This document shows, one piece after another, positions 44,501 through 57,900 of a stretch of DNA of 64,000 bases (its first letter is position 1; the number at the start of each line of letters is the position of its first letter). The position numbers were made by a program, and so were the translations under genes. A model generated the notes under the pieces. That model had not been told where the DNA came from and ran no database searches. It saw only the letters and a list, made by a program, of their open reading frames with translations. Source of the stretch: Schistocephalus solidus (Eukaryota; Platyhelminthes; Cestoda; Diphyllobothriidea; Diphyllobothriidae); assembly GCA_017591395.1 (NCBI GenBank), contig WEDG01007366.1, forward strand, positions 1 to 64,000, in the 5' to 3' direction.

Positions 44501-47500
44501 CTCCAAATCCCAGAGGTGGAGGCCCTAGTGAAGATATAAAAGAAGATCACCGGCTAGGACATCATTTAGGTTATACAAGCCTTCGCGCCTGGGCAGCAGA
44601 GTCGAACTTCACTACCCCAGTAACGGGACAGGCAGGGGGTGACATGAAGTGAAAATAACTCGAACATTAGTGAGCTAATAACAACAGCAACAAATGCGAA
44701 GCTCCAAGCTCCCCCCAAAGGTTATTCAAACATATGATTGGTTCTCTAAGCCACTCGAAACGTTAGGCAAACAAATTTCATGTCCCAGCGAGGGTCTTAT
44801 TTCACTACCAAGCATTGGCAGCAGGCAGAGGGCGTCGGGTGTAAAGAAGACCTGCGTTGGACCGGAAGTGCTCATAATTAACTAAAAATCGCCCCACGCC
44901 GGAGATGTCTGCAGTACGGTATATGTTTGAAGGTAACAGGTATTGTTAAGCAAACGTTGCACTGTAATGTGCGCAGGTCTGAATCCGATAAACAAACGCC
45001 AACTGTCGTACAGAACTGTCCCAAAAAGCAACCGCACAATTATTTGCTAGTGAGAAACATTAAACAAACTATCGACTATGCCTATGTTGGATGTTGCTGC
45101 CGAAGATTCAGAAAAGCGGTAATGCAGCCACACGGATGGCTTAACACAGTCCCGCCTCAAAAATATCAACTTGTGGTACAAACTCTAGAAGAGAGTGGAA
45201 ACAGAATAAACCAGGCATGTCATGAAATTTAAGGTTGTTCAATGCTCCCCAGGCGACCCTCGAAGGTTAATTATTTAAGCTATCTAACTTGCTCGGGAAT
45301 TGGTGTTCGAAAAAGGAGTAAAACTCTTCGGGGCGGGGCTTCACGGGCTTGAAATGAAAATTCGAGCTGAAATACGTCAGCTTCAACGGAATAACCACGT
45401 GAAAATTCACATCCTAAGATTTAAAAATGTGAGGATTCTGGGTGATAAATTTAGAAAGAGTTTTTGATTGTGTTTCGGAGAGTTTGGTTGGCTCACCATT
45501 TTCAAAGCGTTTAAGGCAGAATATCGAGCAGAATTTTAAATGACCGGCAGAGCTAATCAGTCTTCAGCTGATCAGTTTTTATTTTTTTATTGCCTAGGCT
45601 TTTTGACAGATGGTTGACGGGTTTGACGGCCGCTTGCGTTACGATTCGTCAACTCGATGGAGGACAATCCAGCCTCTGCTTCCCCTTCAGGCAAAGTCGT
45701 CGGTACACCCTGTCTGTTCGGTCTTCTTAAGTTCGAAGTGACCGTCTTGTCCTGGTATTTGTGTATGTAATGGCGCAGTACTTTATAAGTCGCAGGAGGG
45801 TCTATATGCTTGTTGATGAGAATGGCATCCGAATGCCATGTCTAAAATGTTAGTTGATCTGATATCCTTGTGCACACATCCAAGAAGGGTGAGGAGAAAA
45901 AGTGCAAGAATTGTCGCGGCATAAACCTCATCGGAGTGATTGTGAAGGTTTTCGTTGTCGACATTCTCAGAAGATTTCAGAGTATGCGTAATTCGAGGGC
46001 GAGACCCAACCAAGCCTTGTTTCGAGCTGCGTCTGAATGCGCAGACTAGATAGTCACACAGCGGCGCATTCTTGAATTCCACAATGGCTATGAGCTACCA
46101 ATGACCATCCGCTTTGTTTACTTTGCCGCAGCGCACGACTCCATCCATCATGAGCCCTGCAGCAGATAATGGAATAAGATGGTAGGCCGGCAGAAAGTAT
46201 CGCCATCATCAGGGTCCACTAGCGATCAACTACTGCACGAGTTCCGGTTCACAGCAACCTTTCACTCCAATGTCTGATATTCAAGCTGGCGTTCTACAAG
46301 GTTGTATTCTGTCGCCGGTGCCGTTCAACTACGCCATTGGCTGGATTTTCAAAAGGCCCTACGCGATTTTTACGACGTTTAATTTAAACCCGGCGCCAGC
46401 TTACTGATCTCACCTACGCTGACGATATAATGCTGTTAGCCTTCAGCTTTAGTGATGTAGAGGCGGTGGCATCACGTGTGAATGAAGGCGCCAAATTAGT
46501 CGATTTATCCTTAAACACTGGGACGAACAGTGTTTTGAAATGCATTCCTCTGGATTAAAAACTGTTAACTTAGTTTCAAATACCTCGGGGCGAAGCTGCT
46601 GTCAAACGGACACAATAAGGACGACATTGTCTCTCGAATGGATGTTGTTCACATTGTTTTAAAAAACCTTAGAAAGTGTCTACGGACTTGATGTGACATC
46701 GCCGTACCGGGAAGATCAGTGTGTACCAGGCATCCATCGTAAACAGTTGAGTGCGAGGCTGTACACGAGGAAGATGAGCAAAAACTGGAGTGATTTAACT
46801 ACCGCGGCCTGAGCACTACCGTTCGAGTGAAGTTCATCGACCTCATATTAAATGAAACAGCCCACAATCGTTGCGACAACATCGCGAGGATATCTCAGGC
46901 CATCTAAGAAAGACGACTGAGGCGGTTGGGGCACGTTCTTCATCATCCGCTTAATGAGATGAGAGTCGGTACCTTCGATTCGGTTTTGGATTCGGATTTG
47001 GAGCTTCCGTATTTGGCCTCGGTCGGTGACGGTAAGAATTGGTAGAGTTCTCCATATCCGCTGTCACAGACCTCCAAGAATTGATACACTTCGCGACACC
47101 ATCGAGGCTAGCTAAATCAGACATGATCACAGCCATACCAAGCACAAGTTTGGCTCATCAATGGGTGCCTTCAGGGTTTCTGCCGTGCGTTGTGCTCTAT
47201 ACTACGATCATTTAGTTTTTAATGTCTGAATTTACGTCATAATCATACATTACTTCGTGAGCAAAAAAGAAGTCTTAAAATGTAAAAGTCGAATGTATAC
47301 CCGAAAGCACATGGGTAACGTCGGGGATTAGCCAAACCCATCGCGGCTGCGTCATGTGGCATCACAAAGTAGGCGAAACGAGTATGATGGCCTTTAGGTC
47401 GTACTCCTGGTGGGAGTATGGTAATTCAATCGGTTAGCTTTGTCGAAGGGCGTCGGTAGGAAACAAACTGTCAGGTATTACCATTAAACACACACGACAC

Positions 47501-48379
47501 AAATCGTTCTGGGCAATAAGAAATGACAAGACATTTATAATCCTGAGGTAGGTTAACGTGAAGCACAAAGCAAAGCACAGTTCTCATTAAACAGAAGCTA
47601 CATATTTTTTTGAATAGCTAGAAATCTCATAAAAATTGAAGTTGGTTCCCCTGAGGCCAAAGGATGATTTCGTACGTTCACAATGTATCTGCCTCTGCAG
47701 AGGAATGCCACAAGGTAGTATTAATCCCCGCTTTAACTTAATGGATTTTATACTACAACCGTGTGAAAAAAACGCATTTTATTCTACAGGACCCGTCAGC
47801 GACGATTGTGAGGATAGCGGCAGCAAACGCAGTGGTAACAGTGGTGGCGTCAGAAGTGCAGGTAATGGAAGCAGAAAAAACGAAAGGTTTAATCGTCCTA
47901 ACACCTGAATGGCGTTACTAAATTCCCAGCTAGCCCGAAGGGGCGGTCAGACGCACTCCAAAAGGTGAATTAAGTGACCTGGAGGTACCCGAAGTCCACA
48001 GCTGATGGATAATGGAGCGTTATTCATCGAAGACTCGCCCTGACAAAAGCAGGCTCTCATGTCTGACGCATAGGCCTCTCTACGCCACGCGGTGGTAGTG
48101 CCTTCAAGCGACGAGCTGGCAAACGTTGAGCACCCTTTGCTGTCGCCTAACGGTGTACGGGCTCTCCCGTAGGAAGGAGTTGGAGTGGAACCCATATCTG
48201 TACCATGCTCGCGTTAATATCTGTAGAGATTCACGACTCTTGCCCTGGGCTCTGGAGCGGAGTAGACTAGCACTGGTGGGAACCGAAACAAGCGCAAGCA
48301 TGCACATAATGGCGTTGCAAGCCCAAACATTTTCTCCTTTACAGTAAAGAGCAAAAAGGAACGGTTATTTTTATGAGAG

Positions 48380-48427
<48 letters not shown>

Positions 48428-48890
48428 GGTAAATAATTTCTGAAATTATTAAGTGCAGGACATGGAGTCAGGTGCTTCGGACATGACTTTTTAGGGTCAG
48501 ACCCGAAATTTCAATGAACATTTGGGTCGAAGACAATCAACCACTGTGGAATAACCACGTAATGCCCATTCTACAAACAAGTAGTACTACAAGTAGTATG
48601 AATCTTATATGGCAAAGACGTTATACCGTACTTCCGACATAGATACTAGCTAAAAGCCCAGACACGTGTTTCGCCGATGTTTCTGCTGCTGTGTGACACA
48701 GCAACGAGGGTTCGGCTCCTCAGTGGGTCCCCCAGCGTTCTCTATGCGGTTTCTGGTATATGGACTCCAGAGAATAATCGGGTAAATAATTTCTGAAATT
48801 ATTAAGTGCAGGACATGGAGTCAGGTGCTTCGGAAACACGTGTCTGGGCTTTTAGCTAGTATCTATGTCGGAAGTACGGTATAACGTCTT

Positions 48891-48958
<68 letters not shown>

Positions 48959-51900
48959 AATAACAGGTTGTTTGCATCCCGAAATAGTAGAATGAAAAGA
49001 AAAATGCTCTTCGGGAAATGGAGTTGTTCTCGTAAATTTTCAACCCGTCGTCAGACGAAATGAACAGAGGAGAAAGTGAAGTGGCGCGACAGGACAGATG
49101 GTGACAAACAAGCAGCTGGTGTGAGTGGGTGGTGGGTGGACCATTAATCGGGGCATGTTTTGGGACGGGGGAGGTGAGGAGAGAACAATTACATTGGCTT
49201 GTTTGGGAGGGGGAGGTGGGCGGCGAGTAACTACGGCCGTCTAGATTATCGATCCTGGTTCTGGGTTGGATGTAGGGGGCATTGCGTTGGTTGGAGGTGT
49301 CGGAATGTTTAATTGCGGTTCACCATGTGTGAGGTGGGGTTGGCGAAAAGTGAGATGAAAAGCTGCAAGGATTAGCAGTCGTTGCTAGGATGTGAGCGTT
49401 CGTCAGTAAATCGTGCACGTAATCCTTCGTAACCCACGTAATGAGCATCTAGGTCAACGTGGCGGTTACTGCTGGTTGTGCTAGAGTGCCAAGCTTCGAG
49501 GAATTCTCGAGCTTGTTTGGTGTTGGCCATGGCGATCACGTCGGTACTGTCCCAATTGAAGCGATGGTCACATTCAAGGGAGTGCGCAAACACGAGTGAT
49601 AAGGGGTCACGTCGGCGAATGGCTAGCTTATGTTCGTTGATGCGAGTCCCAAGACGTCGGTCTGTATGGCCAATGTAAACAGAAGGGCAGTTGGCGCACG
49701 GTATTCGGTAAATGACATTGCTTAATTGTTCTTTTGGAAGGGGGTCCTTTACTCTGCATAGGGTTGCGCGCATGGAGGACGCAGGCTTGTGGGCGACAGA
49801 GATGCCAAAGTGACTTATTTGTCGAGAGATTGTTTCGGAAACACCTTGCATGTAAGGTAAGGAATAAAATTACCGTGGCACTATATCTCCATTAGAAACA
49901 AGGTTCTGCGTTTGTCTCTGGCGTCGAAGACTCGCATCAACGAACATAAGCTAGCCATTCGCCGACGTGACCCCTTATCATTCGTGTTTGCACACTCCCT
50001 TGAATGCGACCATCGCTTCAATTGGGACGGTGCCGAAGTGATCGCCATGGCCAACACCAAACAAGCTCGAGAATTCCTCGAAGCTTGGCACTCTAGCACA
50101 ACTAGCATTAACCGCCAAGTTGACCTAGATGCTCATTACGTGGGTTACGAAGGATTACGTGCACGATTTACTGACGAACGCTCACATCCTAGCAACGACT
50201 GCTAATCCTTGCGGCTTTTCATCTCACTTTTCGCCAACCCCACCTCACACATGGTGAACCGCAATTAAACATTCCGACACCTCCAACCAACGCAATGCCC
50301 CCTACATCCAACCCAGAACCAGGATCGATCATCTAGACGGCCGTAGTTACTCGCCGCCCACCTCCCCCTCCCAAACAAGCCAATGTAATTGTTCTCTCCT
50401 CACCTCCCCCGTCCCAAAACATGCCCCGATTAATGGTCCACCCACCACCCACTCACACCAGCTGCTTGTTTGTCACCATCTGTCCTGTCGCGCCACTTCA
50501 CTTTCTCCTCTGTTCATTTCGTCTGACGACGAGTTGAAAATTTACGAGTACAACTCCATTTCCCGAAGAGCATTTTTATTTTCATTCTACTATCTCGGGA
50601 TGCAAACCACCTCTGTTATTCTATATATATAAGAGGAAGCCGTGGAAACGTACGCGCTTATGGACGGTGACAAGCAGTTTGCGACCCGAGGAAGAGAGCG
50701 TAATTGACTGGATCGCATGTAACTCCTTAATCAACGTGCAGTGTTGTAGTAGTCCGTAGGTCTGGTTTGTGTTACGAGCCGCCGTCACATCGGTGGTGAC
50801 GCCTGCAGCAGCAGTAGCAGCAAAGGAAGTTGTTGTAGTGCCAGTAGTTGTGGACTCGGTGGAACCCTGCGTGACGGCCTGAGTGGAAGCATCGAGCAGG
50901 CCGCCACCCCCGACTCTGGAAGTACCATCGGTCACCACCGCCGATGCGGAAGCGCTAGCAGAGGATTCCGGGAAGAGGGAGAGTCGGGGATAACTTTGCA
51001 GTAGGTTGGCCACCAGTACGGACGGGGATAGCGTGGCCGTGCTTGCGGCTGCAACAGCAGCGGTGGTGCTGGTCGCACTCGCGGGGATCCCTGCTGAGGA
51101 GCCTGCAAGTTCCGCACCGGAGGCGGTGATGTAGAAATGGATTCACTACCGGCACTGCCACCACTTGAGCTGTCGCCACTGACAAAAATGGGGTAACCGC
51201 TGTGTGCGGTAGCTAGGTGACCCCGGACCTGACCGGGGTTACCGCGACCATCGCCAGACAATGCTAAAGTTTAGAGAGAAAAGCAAACAACTAGCTCCAG
51301 GCAAGCTACACAAAGAGCGACTACTTGTATTCTTTCTGATGAGGATGTCCCAGACACAACCTAGAGCGCCGTTGAGCCATTTTTGATGTAATAAAACTAA
51401 CCACCCCCCTCTCTCCCTAAGTAGATGTAACCCAAGTGAAAATATGAGTGCCTAATTAGAGCGATCGGGCGGCGATACCTCGACTGATACACCACTCGCC
51501 ATTACAACCCTTGTTTTGGAATCAGTTTCCGCTATTATATGGTCCGCATGCCTAGTTGAAGCGATACGCTGCATCAGAAAACAAGTTGCGTTTTGTGGCC
51601 ACTGAATCTCCCAAACAATTAAAAAAACTGACCAAGGCTTACAAAAATAATAAGCCCAATAGGTATAAATTCACCGACAAGTAGGAAAGTTTATAAGCTT
51701 ACGCACCCACCGCCTCAAGGAGACTACCAAAAGTGGGACTACTGTGATGGAGCTAGTGCAAATCTAAATAAGACTGTGAACAACCCACACAGGTCATGGC
51801 CCAACCTAAATTCAGCGGGGATGCATTGAGCCCGAGGGGTCTTGCTGTATAAACAATCGAAACTATTTTTCAAAGAAAAATAACGCAGGGAAGACTTAAT

Positions 51901-54900
51901 GAGCCTTTACAGGAGCGCGGGCCACCATAGGTGCACAAGACCTCAGGGTTGGCTCGTTGCTAGCTCCTTCGAAGACAAACAGACCGAGTAGGCCACCAAT
52001 CTGAAAAAAATTAGTCATTAACATTTTTCCACACAAAGAATATGGCTTTCATTATAACAATGCCCACAAAGACAAAGGAGACTGGAACGGCCAATTCTGG
52101 CTCATTAACCGTCATCAGCCAGTCATACACAACCCCAGGTGGTGCTCTGCCCAACCCGAGGCTCGAACCCGCAACCTATTGCTCAGAAGTCCAACGCTCT
52201 AAACTACTGCACCACGGCCTCGTTATCTTACCATTTCAGATTGGGGATATTGATTGCGTCCGTTGGTGAACGCTCACTGATTGTTAACAGAACTCACTCG
52301 TCCCACTCTGCCTTGGGCCTCACCTCATCCATCAACGAATAATTTTCATTCGCGACAGGTTGTCTAGATAAAAAAGCATATTCGAATGCCCGGAAAATCA
52401 TGCGCCTAGGAGATACACCCCCCTCCCATTAACCGTGCGTTTTACTAATCGCCTGAAAATTTGATTGGGAGCACAGATATTTGAACCCACCCAGAGCAGA
52501 GCCAGGTGAGCTAGAGGCGTGCAGCAACTGATGCTGACGACCGAGGCCCGAGTCCGAGGTAGTCTGACGGAAGGCCAGTAAACTGCCAGCGGAGGCGGAA
52601 GAGGTGGCCGGTCGGCTAGCAGTCGTCGGTGGGGCCCCGGGCGCCGAGGAGACGGCAGCCGCAGCGACCACAGCGGAGGAAGAAGATATGAGAGCGCCCG
52701 CGGCCTGCATCACCGCGGCAACGGAAGAGAGAGGCAGTTGGATAGTCGACCGGTTACCACGACTGCCCGCAACAGAGACAGCTAGAGAGGAGGAAGGGGG
52801 TGGTGCCCAGGATGCGGTAGATTGCGTGGCCGTCGTCGTCGTCGTCGTCGTCGCGACGCTGGCGATCTGGATAAGGGGATTGAGGTCCTCTAATTCACGA
52901 CTGGCCACGGCTGCGGAAGTCGTGTAGCCAAACTTGAAGAGGCGGACTCTGTGTAAGCTATCAGCCACGAGGAGCTGATCAATGCCGGAGAAAGGTGGGC
53001 CATGACCGATGACTTCGACGGAATGGTGAGTCAAGTCGGTCATGGAAACAGAGTCGCTATGACCAGAGGCAACCGCGGCTGCAGGTGCACCGGGAGTAGT
53101 CGGATCAAGAGTAAATCGATAGGCCTCTAGATCGTGAACCGAGTTGTCTGTAAAGCTGGCCAAACTGGGAGTGATATCGACGGGCGGTGGAGTGAGGAGG
53201 GCGACCATACTTTGCACTCGGTAGCCCTCAACAGTAACTAGGATGTGGCCATCGTCTTCAGTGTCCTTAAAAGTTCAAAAAACGACGAAAATATATTAAC
53301 ACTAATGCTAAAATAAAAAAGTTAAATATATCGTGCTTATCCCGAGAGGTGTAAAATGCGTAGAGAAAATAACTTCAGCATGTTCGAGTTGAAAATAAAT
53401 GAACAGGCCCAATTGGCATTTATAAACAGTAAATGCATGGATGTTCAGCGAATAATTTTTAAACACGCTTGTCAGTTCCCAGTGACTCGAAACGAAGGAA
53501 ATAGAAGCCTCATAACTGATGAAAAGTAATATTCACGGACGATTTCAGGCTGTATACAAGTGGGAAGGCCTTATACTAATATATGCTGTCAGGACGCTTC
53601 AGATGTCATCTGACAATCGGACAATGCGGCGGCTATGTTGGGTATCGATTAATCAAACTAAATACTTGTGAAAAGGCCATATGTGACATAGCGATTGCTG
53701 CTAGCAGAGGTGAATAGACGAGTTTCAAGAAGCAGTTTAGAGGTGAACGCACGAAGTAGACGTTAATTGGCGTGCCACTTGGGATTCCCACTCGAATCCA
53801 GCATCAGAAACAGCGGCAGATGAGGGTGATGAAGGCGCCAAGAGCTCCTCCATCAACCATCGTAGTTGAGACGATGATGGCCTTTAGTCCGCAGCCGAGT
53901 CGTGATTTCATCACCGTTGTTGATGATTGGCGTCGAGGGGTCATTCAACGGGACCCGGTCAAACCTTCAATTTTGAAAATTCCAACAAGCGTGTGAATCT
54001 CGGGCTGCTTGAGTCGTGGTTCTCCGACCCGCAGTCAATAAATCAGTACAATGACCTCCCACCCCCATATTCAGTACTGACACTTTGACTGCACATAGAA
54101 GTTAGCCAAGCGGCGAGGACACGAGCGACCAACAGTTGCCGTGAGAGCGACCCAAATTGTCCAGTGATCATCAGGCCAAGAATCAAAAAAATGACTAACA
54201 AGTCATTATCGCATCAAATATGAGTTCCAGGGATGAACGCAAGAGCTTCTAATTGCTGTAGGTAGACCAATAAACTTCTCCATCCTTTGATCGCATCTTC
54301 TTCTGGGTAGTGAATATTGCCCACCACTAAAAAAAGTTTCGACTGCTCTCCGGTACAACCCTGTAGTCTTAAAATGCTCTGTCAGAAAGATGAGCGAAGA
54401 CGCCTATCTTCGAAACTGTGAAGCTAAGCCGATGATGACCGGCGGCTCAACCGCTTATGCCGGATGGACTTCGTGAAGGTCAAGGGGACTGAAAGATGCA
54501 ATACTCTTTCCCCCAATAACAGCAATACCAAACTAGACTACAGTCATGCACAGAGTTGGTGGCTCGTCAAAATATGAATAACCCGAATCATGCTAGACCA
54601 GTGAGATTTACTTCTATGCAACCTAGAAGATGGTTAATAGCCTCCGACAGCACATAGGCTATTCACTCAATTGATAGTGCCTGGTCAGGTGATGAAATGA
54701 ACCGGGATTCAAGTCTCGAGTTTTCATGGCATGGGGTGGGCACGTAAATCAGGAATAGTTATTCAAGAATCCCATGTTTTGAGTGGTACAACTTCCCACA
54801 AGCACAGAGATATGAAAAATTACTGAAGAAATATGCCTGTTCACCCGTTCGTCTTTTGCATTAATAAATGAAAACTTGCACAGAACAAAACTCTTTTAGA

Positions 54901-57900
54901 TGCTACCCCTAGTTTGGCATGTATCCGTGCAGAATAGTTAAGAAAAAAACATTAAAACGCCGATTTACCATGACGTAGAAGGCGCCCTTCATGCCACCGA
55001 AGGCCAGTTTTCGGCTGTCAGCAAAGAAGGCTGCCGAGCAGTAAACGTCTTCGTCATTTACTTGTTGACTGCACAACTGACGCCTGTTGGCAACGTCAAA
55101 GACAATGACTGGGCCGTGCAGTTCTCCGCAGCACACAGCTAACCTGAAAGAATAAGAGTAGTTCACTAAGAGGGTCAGTATAGACAAAGGAGTACCGTGG
55201 ATATAAAGTTTCAGATAACATGAGTTGCAACGTCGAGTCCGACGACGGTCCACAGCGCGCCCCACAACAGGATGGGCGCAGGGACGGTAACGTGCGCGTG
55301 ACTTAGTTTATTACTGTAGTAGACTTGCGCAGTATCCACTGCACGCTCTCCACCCTCACCCATCTAGGTCCGGTGTAAATAAACAGTCGAGAAAACCGGG
55401 GGCGGGATCGGAATCAGTGGCTGACTAAGCGTGCCACACGCCTGATCCGCGTATAAATCAACCGGGATTTCACACAAACACATCTGGACGGCTTCTTAAA
55501 ACTGTATACTTAAAAAGGGCATCTCTCGGTTTTTAAGCGCCTGTCCAATCCCCAGAAAAGTTTGAACCCCAAATGCAGTTGTGCTTGTACTCGAGGCTTT
55601 AAATCCACGTTACATGTATTATGTAAAAAGGGAAATCGCACATTTCTTTAGTGTCCATGAAATTTTGCAACAGATTTGGACCATGCTGTATGCTTGATAA
55701 TCAGCAGCAGTAACAAATGCAGGGATACGATGCTCTATGTGTGAATATTTTACGGTCATAAAAAAGTCCTTAATTAAAAACGTTTTGTAAACCCTTTTTG
55801 TCAAGTATACAACTTGAAGCAGACATAATGTGTTATCAAATGAATTAAAGAAAGAATACCCTGGTGCTTGTTTTCTATTAATTATATCTGAAGTAATAGA
55901 GATATCGAGAATCAAGGGGAAATTCACACTACTTAAGTAGTCGTTTTTTGAAAAATTATAATTTTTGCAAACCGACCCAGGTAATGTTTTCGAATCGAAA
56001 AAAAAAACATTTCAGAATTTCGGTCAAAATGGCATGGGATCGCACATATACTGCACTAGTCCCCATTGGATTGATCAGATATGAACACTACGCGGTTTCC
56101 GCACAGATGGTCTTTTGTCGAAAAAAGGCCTTGTTCTGAAGGTCGCAAAGCAGACAAAACTGCAGACACATTTGGAAATCGCAGTATTTGAATAAGGCAA
56201 AGGCGAAGAAATACGTAGAATTTAATGAAGATAGGGAATTTTTTGACCTCTTATCCAACTGCATGAGGTCATTGCTTATTAAAAAGACGTCATCAAATTC
56301 TTCAAATTTATTCTGGGAAAACCGTATTTCACTTAACAGCTGTATTGCCAGAAAACACGATAAAATTATAGAACCAGCTGTGAGGAGCAGAACTCACGTC
56401 TGCTTAATGTGATCGCATAACATCAGCTAGACGCGTAACAACCCAAAGAAGCCGAAAAACACCCTTAAGGCCATAATCACGAAAAATATAAATATTGAAC
56501 AGAAAATGTTCACCAGAACGGCTGAACAGGAACGTGGACAAACTTTTTTGAGTTCGGCGACCAGCAGAGATGTCCGATGTAGCTGCTGCTTGTTGAGAGA
56601 GTGCGGCTGGATATAATTGTGTGCGTCTGAACATCAACACGCCAGACGTCAACATTGGCATCCTTGCCACCGGTGGCGAGGTGGGTCCCGTCCGGACTGA
56701 ACTGACAGAACCAAAGGTCCGTATCTCGGTGGTCTATCGTCTGCACAGGGAAGACTGGAAACTCTTGACTAAATAGGAGGCAAAATATTGAGCGTGATGT
56801 AATACGTGGTGAGCGAGTCTCTGTAAAACTGGGTCAGAAAGAGAATACGACGAAGGCACCTGTTTTCTGCAATGGATGCCAGTTATTTCAATGTTTGCGG
56901 TAGACAAAATGCCTAGAACGATCACAACTTGTACAGCTTAGTTAAATTTTAAGAAAGGAACAATATAAAGTGTACAAAATTCAGTGCTCTTCAGTTGTAT
57001 CTGGTTTTCTGAGTGCCGCGTAGAAAATTTAAATGTGTCCATTTTTTCCATGGCGACCTTTAAACTGGGGAGTATACAAGTGCATCTTATGGATAATGTG
57101 CTCCACTGATGGTTATTAACGGTTATGGTCTTCACTGGGTAAAACAAAACCCCTTTCTACTTTATAAATGGATGTGCTTTAGTCCGCAGTCGATTTGGAA
57201 AAATAACATAGTGCACTCTACGTGTGATATCTTGATGTTTTTTACTTAAGCTCACTGCGTTTAGCACGCAACCTTTTACTCTGAACATAATAAGAGCAAT
57301 CAGGCACAATGCTTTTCTGATTAATCAACATTGTCTATCATTCAGGAAATTAGAAATACAACGCAAACGTCATACCCATATTTTGCACCGTCCATACGAT
57401 GAGGGCTGTTTAAGCTTTATAATCAGTTTGACAGCTCTTTTATTAAATTACGTGATAATATTCTCCCTCAATTAACAAGCGCCAATCTTACCATACAGAA
57501 GCATCACTACAACCGCTGAGAGCCCGACAGTCATAATGGCTCGAGTCACATCCATCAAGACGGTTCAATTGGAGCCAGACTACCGACCAATTGATAAATG
57601 TAGAACGTTCATTCATGGGTCGCTGGGTATGCTAAACCAAACGAACTTTTTGTTACGAAAACTACCAATCAGATAAGCAAACGAATGGTGAGGACATATC
57701 ACTAACTAAGTCGCCCCAGATCAAAACAAACTGCCGGAAATCAGCACACCTGTTCAATTGAGGACCCAATGTTAACGTTTGTAAAAAATACTACTAAAAA
57801 CTTCGGGTAAATTGCTCGACATGTCACTTAACAAGAGCGTGAAGTGCAGTAAAAGAAATCAGAAAGGTAGTAAAACCATGAGACGTCTTATGTGAGAAAT

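Noticed and set aside
50518..50550. CTGACGA..GAAA in the PLE-2 3' UTR as a second hammerhead
   Set aside because: Only six bases lie between the two core boxes and they cannot form stem II; no cleavage triplet is placed properly.
52604..52927. 107-residue plus-strand Ala/Glu-rich protein
   Set aside because: It is the antisense shadow of the Ser/Thr/Ala-rich insert of WDR26 exon 7.
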